64,000 nt of DNA from Pacificoceanicola sp048553275 (lineage in GTDB: Bacteria > Pseudomonadota > Alphaproteobacteria > Rhodobacterales > Rhodobacteraceae): positions 62,001 through 126,000 of the forward strand of contig NZ_JBLZMW010000007.1 of the NCBI RefSeq assembly GCF_048553275.1, given 5' to 3'. Positions 25,008 to 34,131 of the stretch are shown in pieces; the first letter of the stretch is position 1, and each line of letters opens with the position of its first letter. Under the pieces are notes generated by a model. It saw only the letters and a list, made by a program, of their open reading frames with translations. It did no database searches and was not told the DNA's origin. Both the position numbers and the translations under genes were made by a program.

Positions 25008-27632
25008 TCAGAACCGGTCGAGAAGCCGCTCCAGGTAATCCAGCTCCGCCTGCGGGCGCTCCATTTCACCGGACCGTTCGCGCAACTGATCCAAAAGCTC
25101 CTGCGCGCGACGATACACATCTTCGCCCTGCAACATGCCCTCTTCGGTGCCGGTCTGTCCGGTGTTGCCCGGATTACGGCCGAGCGGATCACGTTGCTGC
25201 TGCGGATCACCGCCTTCGGCAAAGCCCTGCTGACCCTGACCCTGCTGCTGTTGCTGCGCCATGGCTTCGCCAAGATTGCGCAGCCCCTCGCGCAACGCTT
25301 CCATCGCCTCGGACTGCCGGTCGATCGCTTCCGCGAGATCGCCGTCACGCAGCGCCTCTTCGGCCCCGTCCATCGCGCCCTCGGCTCGGCCAAGCGCCTC
25401 CGCGGCGTCGTCCCCGGCCTCCGTGCCTTGACCCGGCAGGTTCTGCCGCTGCCGGTTCAACTCGTCACGCAGCGCCCGCTGCCGGTCCGCCAGCCCTTCT
25501 TCGAGGGACTGCTGGCCTTGGCCGTTCTGTGCCTGGCCTTGCCCCTGGCCGGGCTGCTGGCCCGGTTGCTGCCCCTGGCCCTGTTGCTGACCTTGCTGTT
25601 GGCCTTGGCCCTGCTGCCCCTCGCCCTGCTGCTGTTGGCCCTGCTGCTGACCCTCTTGCTGGCCGTCCTGCCGCTGGCCGCGGTTGAACTGCTCCTGAAG
25701 GTCCTGGAACGAATCATCCGACAATTCTTGCTGATCGCGCAGTGTCTCCGACAGACCTTCCATCGCCTGCTCGCCCGGGGATTGGCCGCCCTGACCCTGG
25801 CCTTGGGTAATCTGCATATTCTCCAGCATCTCCTGAAGCTGGCGCATCGCCTCCATGGCCTCGGCCATCCGGCCTTCTTCCATCAGTTCCTGAATCCGGT
25901 CCATCATCCGCTGGATGTCGTCCTGCGACATTTCCATCGTATTGTTCGGATCCATCGGCTGCTGGCCATCCGGGTTCTGCTCGGCCTGCTGACGCTGCTC
26001 CCGCGACAGCTGCCGCATGTAGTCGTCCGTGGCCTCGCGAAGCTCCTGCATCAGCTCGGCAATCTGCTGGTCGGAGGCGCCATTCTTCATCGCCTCTTCA
26101 AGCCGGTCCTGCGCGCGTTTCAGCCGTTGGCGCGCATCCTCCAGGTCGCCCTCCTCGAACTCCAGCGCCAGATCCCACATCGCCTGCGCCAGCTCTGCCT
26201 GCGTCTCGTCCGTGATCCCGCTCCGGGCCTGATCCTCGATCCGGCGCAACAGCGTGCGCAGCTCGTCGGCCAATGCCTCCTTGCGGAACACCGCGTCCGG
26301 CTTGTTGCTCACCGCCCGCAGGATCTGGCCAATCTCGCGCGCGCTGTCGCGATTCCACAGCAGCGCCTGCCGCTGTTCGATCACCGCCGCCGCGACTGGA
26401 TCAAAGAAGCGCCGGCCCGGCAGGGTCATCACCACCGGCTCCGCAAGCCCCTGTTGTCCGCGCGCATCCCGCACGCTCAGCTCCAGCTTCACCGGCAGGT
26501 TCGCCCACGGATGCAACGAGAAATTCTCGACCAACTCTTGGGTAAACTCTGCCCGGTTGCCGGAAATCGGCATCGGCAGGGGCACTTCGATCGCCGGGCG
26601 CATCTCCGGCGTCACCGCGCGACCATACCGCCGGTCCACCTCATCTAGCGCCAGCGTAAAGACCGCCATTCCGCTTTCGACGCCATGATCATCGGACGCC
26701 TTGAAGGGAATTTGCGCCTCGCCCTCGTAGCTCACCTCGACCTCGCCGTCGCGAACCACGCTCGGCGGCGCATCCGGGATCATCGCGACCTGCCACAGCC
26801 GCCCGCCCGGCCCGTCGATCGCCAGCTCCCCAGAGCGCACAACCTCAAAATCCTGCGCGGTCGCGATGCCGCCGTCTTCCGGCAGGGGCCGTCCGGAAAT
26901 GCTTTCCTGCACACTCAGCGCGCCCACTTCACCGTACATACGCAGGGTGATCTGTGCGCCCTCGGGCACCTGCAGGGACGGAGCAGTGATGTCGTTGAGA
27001 TAGATCGACGGCAGGCGGGTATAGGGCGGCGGCGCCATCCAGCCTTCCCAGCTTGGCCCCTGCATCAGATCAGGCCCACCAGCCCCCATGCCGGTCACGG
27101 AACCAACCCGCACCAGAGAGCCAAAAAGAATCGCCACCGACAGAAACAGCAACCCTACATAGCGCAGCGCAAAAGGATCCTGTCGCGACAGCCGCAGATC
27201 AGGCGCTTCGGCCCGGACCCCGTCCAACGCGTTTTCCATACGCCGCCGATGCGCCGCCCAGACCGCGCGCGACGCTGCGTCCTCCTGGCCTGTCGCCTGA
27301 CTGTCGAGTAGCGAGAAAATCGGCCGCCCCGGCATCTGCGCGTCGATGCGTTCCAGCGCTGAAACGCGGGTCGGCGCCTCGAAACGGCGCAGCCCGAGCC
27401 ACAAAAGCGCCGCAGCCGCGACAAAGGCCAGCGCTCCACCGAAAAGCAAAACCCCGGAAGACAGCGCATCCTGCCAGCCAAGCATCAGCACGGCGAGCAC
27501 AGTGATCAACAGCGTCCAAAGCGGCCAGAACGCCCGCACCACCTGCTCGGCCATCATGCCGAGCCACGTCAGCGTGAGCGCATCACGGGTCCGGCTTATC
27601 ACTTCACTGAGGGGCTGCTTTTGATCGGTCAT
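25008..27632 (-). CDS. TIGR02302 / DUF4175 family membrane protein with Gln/Gly-rich region
   Basis: The 874-residue product has two membrane helices near the N-terminus (WPLWTLLITVLAVLMLGW and VLLFGGALAFVAAAALLWL), a third near residue 155 (YVGLLFLSVAILFGSLV), then a large region of beta sandwich and long helices. The C-terminal third is highly biased: Met- and Glu-rich repeats (MMDRIQELMEEGRMAEAMEAM), then a run of Gln-Gly-Gln pairs (about residues 645-700). This architecture is TIGR02302/DUF4175, widespread in alphaproteobacteria and of unknown function, probably envelope-located. ATG 27632 follows GGAG by about seven bases. It lies next to lysA on the same strand. Confidence 0.88.
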   Translation of the reverse strand: MTDQKQPLSEVISRTRDALTLTWLGMMAEQVVRAFWPLWTLLITVLAVLMLGWQDALSSGVLLFGGALAFVAAAALLWLGLRRFEAPTRVSALERIDAQMPGRPIFSLLDSQATGQEDAASRAVWAAHRRRMENALDGVRAEAPDLRLSRQDPFALRYVGLLFLSVAILFGSLVRVGSVTGMGAGGPDLMQGPSWEGWMAPPPYTRLPSIYLNDITAPSLQVPEGAQITLRMYGEVGALSVQESISGRPLPEDGGIATAQDFEVVRSGELAIDGPGGRLWQVAMIPDAPPSVVRDGEVEVSYEGEAQIPFKASDDHGVESGMAVFTLALDEVDRRYGRAVTPEMRPAIEVPLPMPISGNRAEFTQELVENFSLHPWANLPVKLELSVRDARGQQGLAEPVVMTLPGRRFFDPVAAAVIEQRQALLWNRDSAREIGQILRAVSNKPDAVFRKEALADELRTLLRRIEDQARSGITDETQAELAQAMWDLALEFEEGDLEDARQRLKRAQDRLEEAMKNGASDQQIAELMQELREATDDYMRQLSREQRQQAEQNPDGQQPMDPNNTMEMSQDDIQRMMDRIQELMEEGRMAEAMEAMRQLQEMLENMQITQGQGQGGQSPGEQAMEGLSETLRDQQELSDDSFQDLQEQFNRGQRQDGQQEGQQQGQQQQGEGQQGQGQQQGQQQGQGQQPGQQPGQGQGQAQNGQGQQSLEEGLADRQRALRDELNRQRQNLPGQGTEAGDDAAEALGRAEGAMDGAEEALRDGDLAEAIDRQSEAMEALREGLRNLGEAMAQQQQQGQGQQGFAEGGDPQQQRDPLGRNPGNTGQTGTEEGMLQGEDVYRRAQELLDQLRERSGEMERPQAELDYLERLLDRF

Positions 27633-27669
27633 GCACGGCTCCGGTTGGGGGCGCACCCCCGCCGGGGTG

Positions 27670-28938
27670 CTATAACCATTCAGGTAGCGTATCGCGGTTT
27701 ATGATTTCGTCAAAGGTAGGACGTTTTCGGATGACAGCGAATTGATCGCCGTTGACCAGCACCTCCGGGATAAGCGGACGGGTGTTGTACTCGCTCGACA
27801 TCACCGCGCCGTAGGCACCCGCACTGCGAAATGCCAGCAAATCCCCGGCCTTCATGGGCGGCATGAGGCGGCCCTTGGCAAATGTATCGCCACTCTCGCA
27901 GACCGGCCCGACGATATCATAGGGCAGAAGATCCACACCGGCGTCTGCCTCAATTAAAGGCACGATTTCGTGATGTGCATCATACATGGCCGGGCGGATG
28001 AGGTCATTCATTGCCGCATCAAGGATCATGAAGCTGCGGCCATCGCCCTGTTTGACGTAGATGATGCCGCTGACCAGCAGCCCGGCATTGCCCGCGATAA
28101 AGCGCCCCGGCTCGATCTCGATCTCGCAACCCAGATGCCCAACCGTCCGCTCAATCAACGCACCATAATCGGACGGCAAGGGCGGCGCCTCGTTCGAACG
28201 GGTATAGGGAATGCCGAGCCCGCCACCAAGATCGAGCCGACGGATCTCGTGACCATCGGCCCGCAGGGTCTCGGTCAATTCGGCAACCTTGCGATAGGCC
28301 AGCTCATAGGGTTCGAGGTCCGTCAGTTGGCTACCAATATGCACGTCGATCCCGATAACCTTCAGCCCCGGCAGCTTCGCCGCCTCGGCATAGACCTCCC
28401 GCGCCCAGGCAATCGGAATGCCGAACTTGTTCTCGGACTTGCCGGTGGCAATCTTGGCGTGGGTCTTAGCATCGACGTCCGGATTCACGCGAATGGTGAT
28501 CGGCGCGACGACTCCCATGGCAGAGGCCACCTCCGAGATCGCCCGCATCTCCGGCTCACTCTCGACATTGAACTGCCGAATGCCGCCCTCCAGAACCGTG
28601 CGGATCTCCTCCCGGGTCTTGCCGACGCCGGAGAAAACGATCTTCTCCCCCGGCACGCCCGCCGCCTTCGCCCGCGCGTACTCACCGCCGGACACCACGT
28701 CCATGCCGGCGCCCTCCGCCGCGAGGGTCTTGAGGATCGCCTGGTTGCTGGCCGCCTTCATCGCGTAGCAGATCAAATGGTCCGGCGCCCAGCTGAGCGC
28801 TTCGTCGAACAGCCGGAAATGCCGCTGCAACGTCGCAGTCGAATAGACGTAGAACGGCGTGCCCACCTGCACCGCAATCTCGCTCAGCGGCACATCCTCG
28901 GCGTAAAGCGCGCCATCACGATAAAGAAAATGATCCAA
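27670..28938 (-). CDS. lysA: Diaminopimelate decarboxylase
   Basis: The 422-residue product decarboxylates meso-diaminopimelate to lysine, the last step of lysine synthesis. It is a fold-type III PLP enzyme. The Schiff-base lysine lies in ICYAMKAASNQAIL (about residue 59), with SGGEYARA, GIDVHIGSQ (substrate), LGGGLGIPY and EPGRFIAGNAG all in family order. The start is a TTG at 28938 (protein MDHFLYRDGALY) with AGGAGG five bases upstream. The long frame further upstream is unsupported. It is the last biosynthetic gene of the argH-lipoprotein-DUF2834-lysA run. Confidence 0.95.
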   Translation of the reverse strand: MDHFLYRDGALYAEDVPLSEIAVQVGTPFYVYSTATLQRHFRLFDEALSWAPDHLICYAMKAASNQAILKTLAAEGAGMDVVSGGEYARAKAAGVPGEKIVFSGVGKTREEIRTVLEGGIRQFNVESEPEMRAISEVASAMGVVAPITIRVNPDVDAKTHAKIATGKSENKFGIPIAWAREVYAEAAKLPGLKVIGIDVHIGSQLTDLEPYELAYRKVAELTETLRADGHEIRRLDLGGGLGIPYTRSNEAPPLPSDYGALIERTVGHLGCEIEIEPGRFIAGNAGLLVSGIIYVKQGDGRSFMILDAAMNDLIRPAMYDAHHEIVPLIEADAGVDLLPYDIVGPVCESGDTFAKGRLMPPMKAGDLLAFRSAGAYGAVMSSEYNTRPLIPEVLVNGDQFAVIRKRPTFDEIINRDTLPEWL

Positions 28939-29015
28939 AGCCGCCTCCTGCGCGAAACCCGCGCCGATGTAGCCCAGAGTGGCCGAAGGGGAAAGGGGCC
29001 TCCGACCCCGGCCCG

Positions 29016-29327
29016 TCAGAGAGGCCTGGACCGAAAATAAAGATAGAGCGGCAGCCCACAACTCACGCCGATGCAGAACGTCGCGGGAATGGCCAGAAGC
29101 GCCAGCAGATTGCGCCGCACGGCCACCTCCGCGAGAATCCACAACGTCAGCGTTATGGCGGCGATCGTCAGATCCCATGTCAGCCCGGTGGTCGATGCGT
29201 TGACGTACCACGCGTCGATCATCAGTCCGAAGTCCCATCCGTTCTGACTGAGGAAAGTGACGAAGTAGTACATCGGGTGCACCGCGCCCCAGAGCGCCAG
29301 CACCAGCCAAAGATACCGCAGGCTCAT
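29016..29327 (-). CDS. DUF2834-family membrane protein
   Basis: The 103-residue product has three to four helices: LRYLWLVLALWGAVHPMYYFV, a middle segment (LTWDLTIAAITLTLWILAEV) and LLALLAIPATFCIGVSCGLPLYLYF. The short length and the ending PLYLYFRSR fit DUF2834, a family of small membrane proteins without known function. It overlaps the stop of the preceding lipoprotein gene (ATG 29327 against stop 29324) and lies just before lysA in the same direction. Confidence 0.8.
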   Translation of the reverse strand: MSLRYLWLVLALWGAVHPMYYFVTFLSQNGWDFGLMIDAWYVNASTTGLTWDLTIAAITLTLWILAEVAVRRNLLALLAIPATFCIGVSCGLPLYLYFRSRPL

Positions 29328-29419
29328 GGTCCCGCCTCTTCGCTGCCGGGCTTGACCGGTTCGCCGTCCGCGCCACAGGCCGCCAGGGCCAGGATCATCA
29401 CAACCAGCAAGGCCCTCAT
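29324..29419 (-). CDS. Small lipoprotein, LptM-like
   Basis: The 31-residue precursor (MRALLVVMILALAACGADGEP followed by VKPGSEEAGP) has a lipobox LAAC with Cys 15 as the lipidation site. The short CG-x-x-G-x-P stretch after the lipobox and the position next to lysA resemble LptM (YifL), which helps mature the LPS translocon; related small lipoprotein genes often precede lysA or dapF in proteobacteria. It starts within the argH stop (ATGA overlap at 29416-29419) and overlaps the next gene, so all are coupled. At 31 residues it is shorter than E. coli LptM (67). Confidence 0.7.
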   Translation of the reverse strand: MRALLVVMILALAACGADGEPVKPGSEEAGP

Positions 29420-30807
29420 CCCAGAGCCGCCTTCCAGCGCTTGACCTGCGCACGCACCTGTTCCGGTGCCGTGCCGCCATAGCTCATGCGCGAAGCCACC
29501 GATTTCTGCACTGTCAGCACGTCGAAGATCCCTTCCGTGATCGCGCCATTGACCCCCTGCATGTCCTCCAACGACAAATCGGGCAGGTCGCAGCCACGCT
29601 TTTCGGCCATCGCAACCAAAGCGCCCGTCACATGATGCGCCTCGCGGAACGGTAGCCCGGTTTCCCGCACCAGCCAATCGGCAAGGTCGGTCGCGGTGGA
29701 AAAACCCGACGATGCAGCGGCTTCAAGCTGCGCGCGGTTGCCGGTCATGTCACGCACCATGCCTTCCATCGCCGCGAGCGCCAGCATCCAGTTGTCCGCC
29801 GCGTCGAAGACCTGTTCCTTGTCTTCCTGCATGTCCTTCGAATAGGCTAGCGGCAATCCCTTCATGACCATCATCAAAGCCACATTCGCCCCGAAGATCC
29901 GTCCGATCTTGGCCCGGATCAGCTCTGCGGCGTCGGGGTTCTTCTTCTGCGGCATGATGCTCGACCCGGTGCTGAACCGGTCCGACAGCGTCACAAAGCG
30001 GAACTGCGCCGATGACCAGATCACCAGCTCTTCGGCAAAGCGGCTCAGGTGCATCGCGCTGATGCTCGCCACGCTGAGGAACTCCAGCGCGAAATCGCGG
30101 GACGATACCGCATCCAGCGAATTCGCCATCGGCCGATCAAAGCCCAGCGCCTCCGCCGTCATGTGCCGGTCGATCGGAAAGCCCGTCCCGGCCAGCGCCG
30201 CCGCCCCGAGGGGCGACTCGTTCATCCGCACCCGCGCATCCCGCACGCGGCCCAGATCGCGCCCGAACATCTCGACATAAGCCATCATGTGATGACCCCA
30301 TGTCACCGGCTGCGCGGTTTGCAGGTGGGTAAAGCCCGGCATGACCCAATCGGCCCCTGCCTCCGCCTGCCCAAGCAGCGCTTTGATCAACGCCAGAAGA
30401 CCGCTCTCCGCAGCGTCCAGTTGATCGCGCACCCAGAGCCGGAAATCGGTCGCCACCTGGTCATTGCGGGACCGTCCGGTGTGCAGACGCCCGGCAGGCT
30501 CCCCGATCACCTCCTTGAGACGCGCCTCCACGTTCATGTGAATATCTTCCAGCGCCGTCGAAAATTCGAACGTTCCGCCTTCGATCTCTGACAAGACCGT
30601 GAGCAAACCTTCCCGAATGGCCTCTGCGTCGCTATCACTAATGATACCCTGCGCGGCAAGCATCGCGGCGTGGGCCCTTGAGCCGGCGATATCCTGTGCC
30701 GCCATCCGCTGATCGTATCCGATCGAGGCATTGATCGCCTCCATGATCGCATCCGGCCCGGCGGCAAAGCGGCCGCCCCACATCTGGTTCGAGGATTTGT
30801 CCGACAT
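29416..30807 (-). CDS. argH: Argininosuccinate lyase
   Basis: The 463-residue product cleaves argininosuccinate to arginine and fumarate. Family signatures include WGGRFAAGPDAIMEAINASI at the N-terminus, GRSRNDQVATDFRLWVRD, and the fumarase-superfamily signature GSSIMPQKKNPDAAEL (about residues 281-296) with the flexible catalytic serine loop. ATG 30807 was chosen; a GTG sits one codon upstream. It is the promoter-proximal gene of a run that continues with a lipoprotein, DUF2834 and lysA, and is divergent from the thioredoxin-like gene, whose start is only 23 bases away. Confidence 0.97.
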   Translation of the reverse strand: MSDKSSNQMWGGRFAAGPDAIMEAINASIGYDQRMAAQDIAGSRAHAAMLAAQGIISDSDAEAIREGLLTVLSEIEGGTFEFSTALEDIHMNVEARLKEVIGEPAGRLHTGRSRNDQVATDFRLWVRDQLDAAESGLLALIKALLGQAEAGADWVMPGFTHLQTAQPVTWGHHMMAYVEMFGRDLGRVRDARVRMNESPLGAAALAGTGFPIDRHMTAEALGFDRPMANSLDAVSSRDFALEFLSVASISAMHLSRFAEELVIWSSAQFRFVTLSDRFSTGSSIMPQKKNPDAAELIRAKIGRIFGANVALMMVMKGLPLAYSKDMQEDKEQVFDAADNWMLALAAMEGMVRDMTGNRAQLEAAASSGFSTATDLADWLVRETGLPFREAHHVTGALVAMAEKRGCDLPDLSLEDMQGVNGAITEGIFDVLTVQKSVASRMSYGGTAPEQVRAQVKRWKAALG

Positions 30808-30829
30808 CACGCTGTCCTTCGGAGGGAAT

Positions 30830-31390
30830 ATGAAAACTCTTGGTCTTGCGCTGCTCTATACCGCCTCTGTGGCGCTTGCAAATCCGGCGCTCGCCGACAC
30901 GGCCGCCGCCGACGCCGCGCGCGCAGGCGACATGAAGAAGCTGACCTTTCATTCCGAGGCCAAACCGGCCGGCGAGGCCGATTTCATCACCTTCGAAGGC
31001 GCGCCTCTGAACCTGTCCGACTGGCAGGGGAAATGGACGCTTGTGAACTTCTGGGCGACGTGGTGCGCGCCGTGTCGTCACGAAATGCCAATGCTCTCGG
31101 CGCTTCAGGACGAACTCGGTGGCGACACCTTCGAGGTCGTGACAATCGCCACGTCACGCAATCCACCCGCCAAGATGAAGGCCTTCTTCGAGGAAATCGG
31201 CGTCAGTAACCTGCCGCTGCACCGCGACCCCAAGTCCACGCTTGCCCGTCAGATGGGAATCCTCGGGCTGCCGGTTACGGTCATTCTCAATCCCGAAGGA
31301 GAGGAAGTCGGCCGTCTGACCGGCGATGCGGATTGGTCGTCGGAGGAGGCCAAGGCCGTCCTGACCGCGCTGATCGGTGCGGAGGGCTGA
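30830..31390 (+). CDS. TlpA-like thiol:disulfide oxidoreductase, periplasmic
   Basis: The 186-residue precursor has a signal peptide (LGLALLYTASVALANPALA). The thioredoxin domain has the active site WATWCAPCRHEMP (Cys about 76 and 79) and the cis-proline segment GILGLPVTVILNPEG. The insertion between the two and the WCAPC form fit TlpA/ResE-type reductases used in cytochrome c maturation or periplasmic thiol repair. GGAGGG lies three bases before ATG 30830. It is divergent from argH; no cytochrome assembly genes are adjacent. Confidence 0.88.
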   Translation: MKTLGLALLYTASVALANPALADTAAADAARAGDMKKLTFHSEAKPAGEADFITFEGAPLNLSDWQGKWTLVNFWATWCAPCRHEMPMLSALQDELGGDTFEVVTIATSRNPPAKMKAFFEEIGVSNLPLHRDPKSTLARQMGILGLPVTVILNPEGEEVGRLTGDADWSSEEAKAVLTALIGAEG

Positions 31391-31403
31391 CCGGGCCGCG
31401 CCG

Positions 31404-32309
31404 TCAGCTCGTCTGCAGCTTCTTCGCTTCGATCCCGGCAAGACGGATCAGATCCGTCATATAGCCCTTCTCAAGATCCTCGCTTCGTGTCGCCGCATAG
31501 AGCCGCCGGGTCAGGCCCGCCGCCGTCAGGGGGCGGGTCACATAATCGGAATTGTACTTCACCTCGCGCACGACCCAATCGGGCAGCACCGAAACCCCGC
31601 GGTTCGACGCAACCAGCAGCAGGATGACCGCCGTCAGCTCCACCTGCCGGATCGCGCCAGGCTCCACCTTGGCCGGGGTTAGAAGCTGATTGAACACATC
31701 CAGCCGCGACCGCTCCACCGGATAGGTGATCAGCGTCTCGCCGCGAAAGTCCTCGGCCTCGATAAACGCTTTCTGCGCAAGCGGATGAGAGGCGGCGGCG
31801 ACAAAAACCGGGCTGTAATCGAAAAGCGGCGTGAAAGTCACCCCGGGCAGGTTCTCCGGATCCGACGAGATCACTACATCCACATCCTCCTTCATCAACG
31901 CGGGCAGCGCGTCGAAGGCAAGGCCGGGGCGAATGTCCACATCCACATCGGGCCATGTCTTGCGAAAGCTCTCCAGCACAGGAAACAGCCATTCGAAACA
32001 GGCGTGGCATTCGATGGCGATGTGCAGCCTGCCGGATTTTCCGTCGCGCAGCCCGATGAATTCATCCTGAAGCGCCTCCACCTGCGGCAGCACCTGCTCG
32101 GCCAGCCGCAACAGCCGCAGCCCCGCCGCCGAAAGCCGCATCGGCTTGGAGCGACGGATAAAGAGTTCGACCCCCGCCTGATCTTCCAGACCCTTGATCT
32201 GATGCGACAGGGCGGATTGCGTGATGTGAAGCTGATCAGCGGCCCGCGCCAACCCGCCACAATCGTGGATGGCCTTGATCGTACGCAGGTGACGAAACTC
32301 GATATGCAT
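31404..32309 (-). CDS. metR: LysR-family regulator, probably MetR
   Basis: The 301-residue product begins MHIEFRHLRTIKAIHDCGGL and continues with a winged helix-turn-helix (residues about 18-60, including SALSHQIKGLEDQAG) and a two-lobed effector domain. Strong support for MetR comes from its divergence from metF, its length, and the HACFEWLFP segment typical of MetR effector domains. MetR activates methionine genes in response to homocysteine. A dyad in the shared 88-base gap may be its site. Confidence 0.85.
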   Translation of the reverse strand: MHIEFRHLRTIKAIHDCGGLARAADQLHITQSALSHQIKGLEDQAGVELFIRRSKPMRLSAAGLRLLRLAEQVLPQVEALQDEFIGLRDGKSGRLHIAIECHACFEWLFPVLESFRKTWPDVDVDIRPGLAFDALPALMKEDVDVVISSDPENLPGVTFTPLFDYSPVFVAAASHPLAQKAFIEAEDFRGETLITYPVERSRLDVFNQLLTPAKVEPGAIRQVELTAVILLLVASNRGVSVLPDWVVREVKYNSDYVTRPLTAAGLTRRLYAATRSEDLEKGYMTDLIRLAGIEAKKLQTS

Positions 32310-32328
32310 GTCCGGCTCATAACGTTGA

Positions 32329-32350
32329 TGAGATTTATGAGTTTGTCTCA
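32329..32350. promoter_or_regulatory. Candidate MetR site in the metR-metF gap
   Basis: TGAGA (32329-32333) and TCTCA (32346-32350) form an inverted repeat with a 12-base spacer between the divergent metR and metF starts. It does not match the E. coli MetR consensus (TGAA-N5-TTCA), so the call rests on symmetry and position. Confidence 0.35.
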
Positions 32351-32397
32351 CAATGCTGAACATGCGACAAGGGGACAACTCAACGAGGTATGCTGCG

Positions 32398-33264
32398 ATG
32401 ATCCGCCCTGACGTTTCCTTCGAATTCTTTCCGCCCCGCAACATCGAGGCGACATTCCGCCTTTGGGACACCGTTCAGGTGCTCTCACCGCTCGACCCGC
32501 GGTTTGTCTCTGTCACGTACGGTGCCGGCGGCACGACGCGCGAACTGACCCGCGATGCGGTCTCTGCCATTCACAAACATTCCGGCCTGCGCACCGCCGC
32601 GCATCTGACATGCGTCAACGCCACGCGCGAAGAAACGATGGACATCGCCCGCGATTTCGCCGCCGCAGGGGTGACCGACATCGTCGCGCTGCGCGGTGAT
32701 CCGCCCAAGGGGTCCAACGGCTTCCAGCAGCACCCCGGAGGTTTCGCCAATTCTATCGAGCTGATCGAAGCGCTTGCGGAAACCGGCGATTTCACCATCC
32801 GCGTTGGCGCCTACCCCGATCAGCACCCCGAAGCGCCGAACCTGCAATCCGACGTGGAATGGCTCAAATACAAGATCGACGCCGGCGCGACCGAGGCTCT
32901 GACCCAGTTTTTCTTCGAGGCGGAAACCTTCTTCCGCTTCCGCGACGCCTGCGAAAAGGCCGGGATCGACGCGCCGATCGTGCCGGGCATCCTGCCGATC
33001 GAAAACTGGAAAGGCGCCCGCCGCTTTGCCGAGGCCACCGGGACGAAGATCCCGGCCTGGGTTATCGAAGCCTTTGAAAAGGCCGAGCGTGATGGCCGCG
33101 AGGACCTGCTCGCCACCGCCATTTGCACCGAGCTGTGCTCCGATCTGATCGAGGGCGGCGTCGACAAGCTGCACTTCTACACGCTCAACCGCCCCGAACT
33201 GACCCGTGACGTGTGCTTTGCCCTTGGCGTTACACCCGAGGTCAAACTCGAACACGTGGCCTGA
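32398..33264 (+). CDS. metF: 5,10-methylenetetrahydrofolate reductase
   Basis: The 288-residue product is the FAD enzyme that makes 5-methyltetrahydrofolate for methionine synthesis. Family features in order are VSFEFFPPRN (substrate Glu), VSVTYGAGGT, TAAHLTCVNATREE, IVALRGDPPKG and AGATEALTQFFFEAETFFRF, ending with VDKLHFYTLNR. ATG 32398 is chosen because homologues begin close to this point and GAGGT lies about ten bases upstream. The ATG at 32353 would add 15 residues. It is divergent from metR and followed by a hairpin terminator. Confidence 0.95.
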   Translation: MIRPDVSFEFFPPRNIEATFRLWDTVQVLSPLDPRFVSVTYGAGGTTRELTRDAVSAIHKHSGLRTAAHLTCVNATREETMDIARDFAAAGVTDIVALRGDPPKGSNGFQQHPGGFANSIELIEALAETGDFTIRVGAYPDQHPEAPNLQSDVEWLKYKIDAGATEALTQFFFEAETFFRFRDACEKAGIDAPIVPGILPIENWKGARRFAEATGTKIPAWVIEAFEKAERDGREDLLATAICTELCSDLIEGGVDKLHFYTLNRPELTRDVCFALGVTPEVKLEHVA

Positions 33265-33291
33265 CCCAATCCAAAGGCGTTTCCCTGTCTT

Positions 33292-33320
33292 GCCCGGCGT
33301 GGTTTTTCCGCGCCGGGCTT
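33292..33320. terminator. Bidirectional terminator between metF and the racemase-like gene
   Basis: GCCCGGCG (33292-33299) and CGCCGGGC (33311-33318) form a perfect eight-base stem with an eleven-base loop that includes five T, followed by TTGATTTATTG. The convergent gene ends four bases further on. Confidence 0.75.
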
Positions 33321-33323
33321 GAT

Positions 33324-34055
33324 TTATTGTGGATATACGCGCGGCACCAGGCCGGACTGAAACCACGAAACAAGGCTGACAATGCTGTAGCACGGCAGGC
33401 CCGTGGCCGCCGTTATATCGGCGGCATAGGGGCACATGTTGGTGCACTCCAGCACGAAGGCCCCCAAATCCGGGTGCGCCGCCTGAAGCGCCAGGGCCGC
33501 ATCGACATTGTCCTGCCGCGCCAGATCGACGTTGAGCTGGCGCTCGTTGCCCAGGATCGCGCGGGTGAATTCCGTTCCGCCTTCGGTGGTGCCAATGGGC
33601 GTGCCCTCCGGCACCCGCGCGCCGCGCAGATGCGCCTCCGTCAGCGTCGAGGCGGAAATCGTCAGAACCCCGGCGCGCTTGCCATGCGGCAGGATGCGGT
33701 TGACCATCTCCACCTGCATCAGCGAGGAGGTGAGAACCGGCACCGGCAGCGCCCGCGCCAGATCCTCCTGAAAAAGCGAGAGAAATCCGCAGTTCGTGGT
33801 GATCCCATCCACCCCGTCCCTGACCAGATCACGCGCCGCATCAAGGAAGGCAGGCAGCAAGCCCTGCGCCCCGCCACGCACCACCCGGTCCGGCGAAGCC
33901 TTGCGCACGATTCGGTACAGCACCGGAAAATCCCACGTCAGGGCATTGCCCATGTCGCCGGGAATGCGCGGAAATTCGGCGTCAAGCATCAGGATGCCCA
34001 CGGAGGCGCCGTAGATGGATTTGCCGCCCTGCGCGATCCAATCCGTGTGTGTCAT
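33324..34055 (-). CDS. Aspartate/glutamate racemase-family protein
   Basis: The 243-residue product belongs to the Asp/Glu/hydantoin racemase superfamily, with two cysteine motifs in the catalytic positions: GITTNCGFLSLF (about residue 82) and FVLECTNMCPYA (about residue 191). Members are racemases, decarboxylases or maleate isomerases, so the substrate is undetermined. ATG 34055 was chosen with AAGGTG upstream; a longer frame from 34133 is possible. It is divergent from the thiamine-diphosphate enzyme, and the two may share a function in the catabolic region. Confidence 0.78.
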   Translation of the reverse strand: MTHTDWIAQGGKSIYGASVGILMLDAEFPRIPGDMGNALTWDFPVLYRIVRKASPDRVVRGGAQGLLPAFLDAARDLVRDGVDGITTNCGFLSLFQEDLARALPVPVLTSSLMQVEMVNRILPHGKRAGVLTISASTLTEAHLRGARVPEGTPIGTTEGGTEFTRAILGNERQLNVDLARQDNVDAALALQAAHPDLGAFVLECTNMCPYAADITAATGLPCYSIVSLVSWFQSGLVPRVYPQ

Positions 34056-34131
34056 CGCCCGTTCACCTTGCAATTCGACTGATTTCGGATTCACTCTGCC
34101 AACGAATGGTGGCGCTGCAAAGGGGATTGGC

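Noticed and set aside
25500..25700. Short tandem repeats resembling a repeat array
   Set aside because: They are codons for the Gln/Gly-rich part of the DUF4175 protein, with no spacers as in CRISPR.
24807..26648. A 613-codon plus-strand frame opposite the DUF4175 gene
   Set aside because: Its Leu-rich translation is the complement of Gln/Gly-rich codons, and it begins inside arfB.
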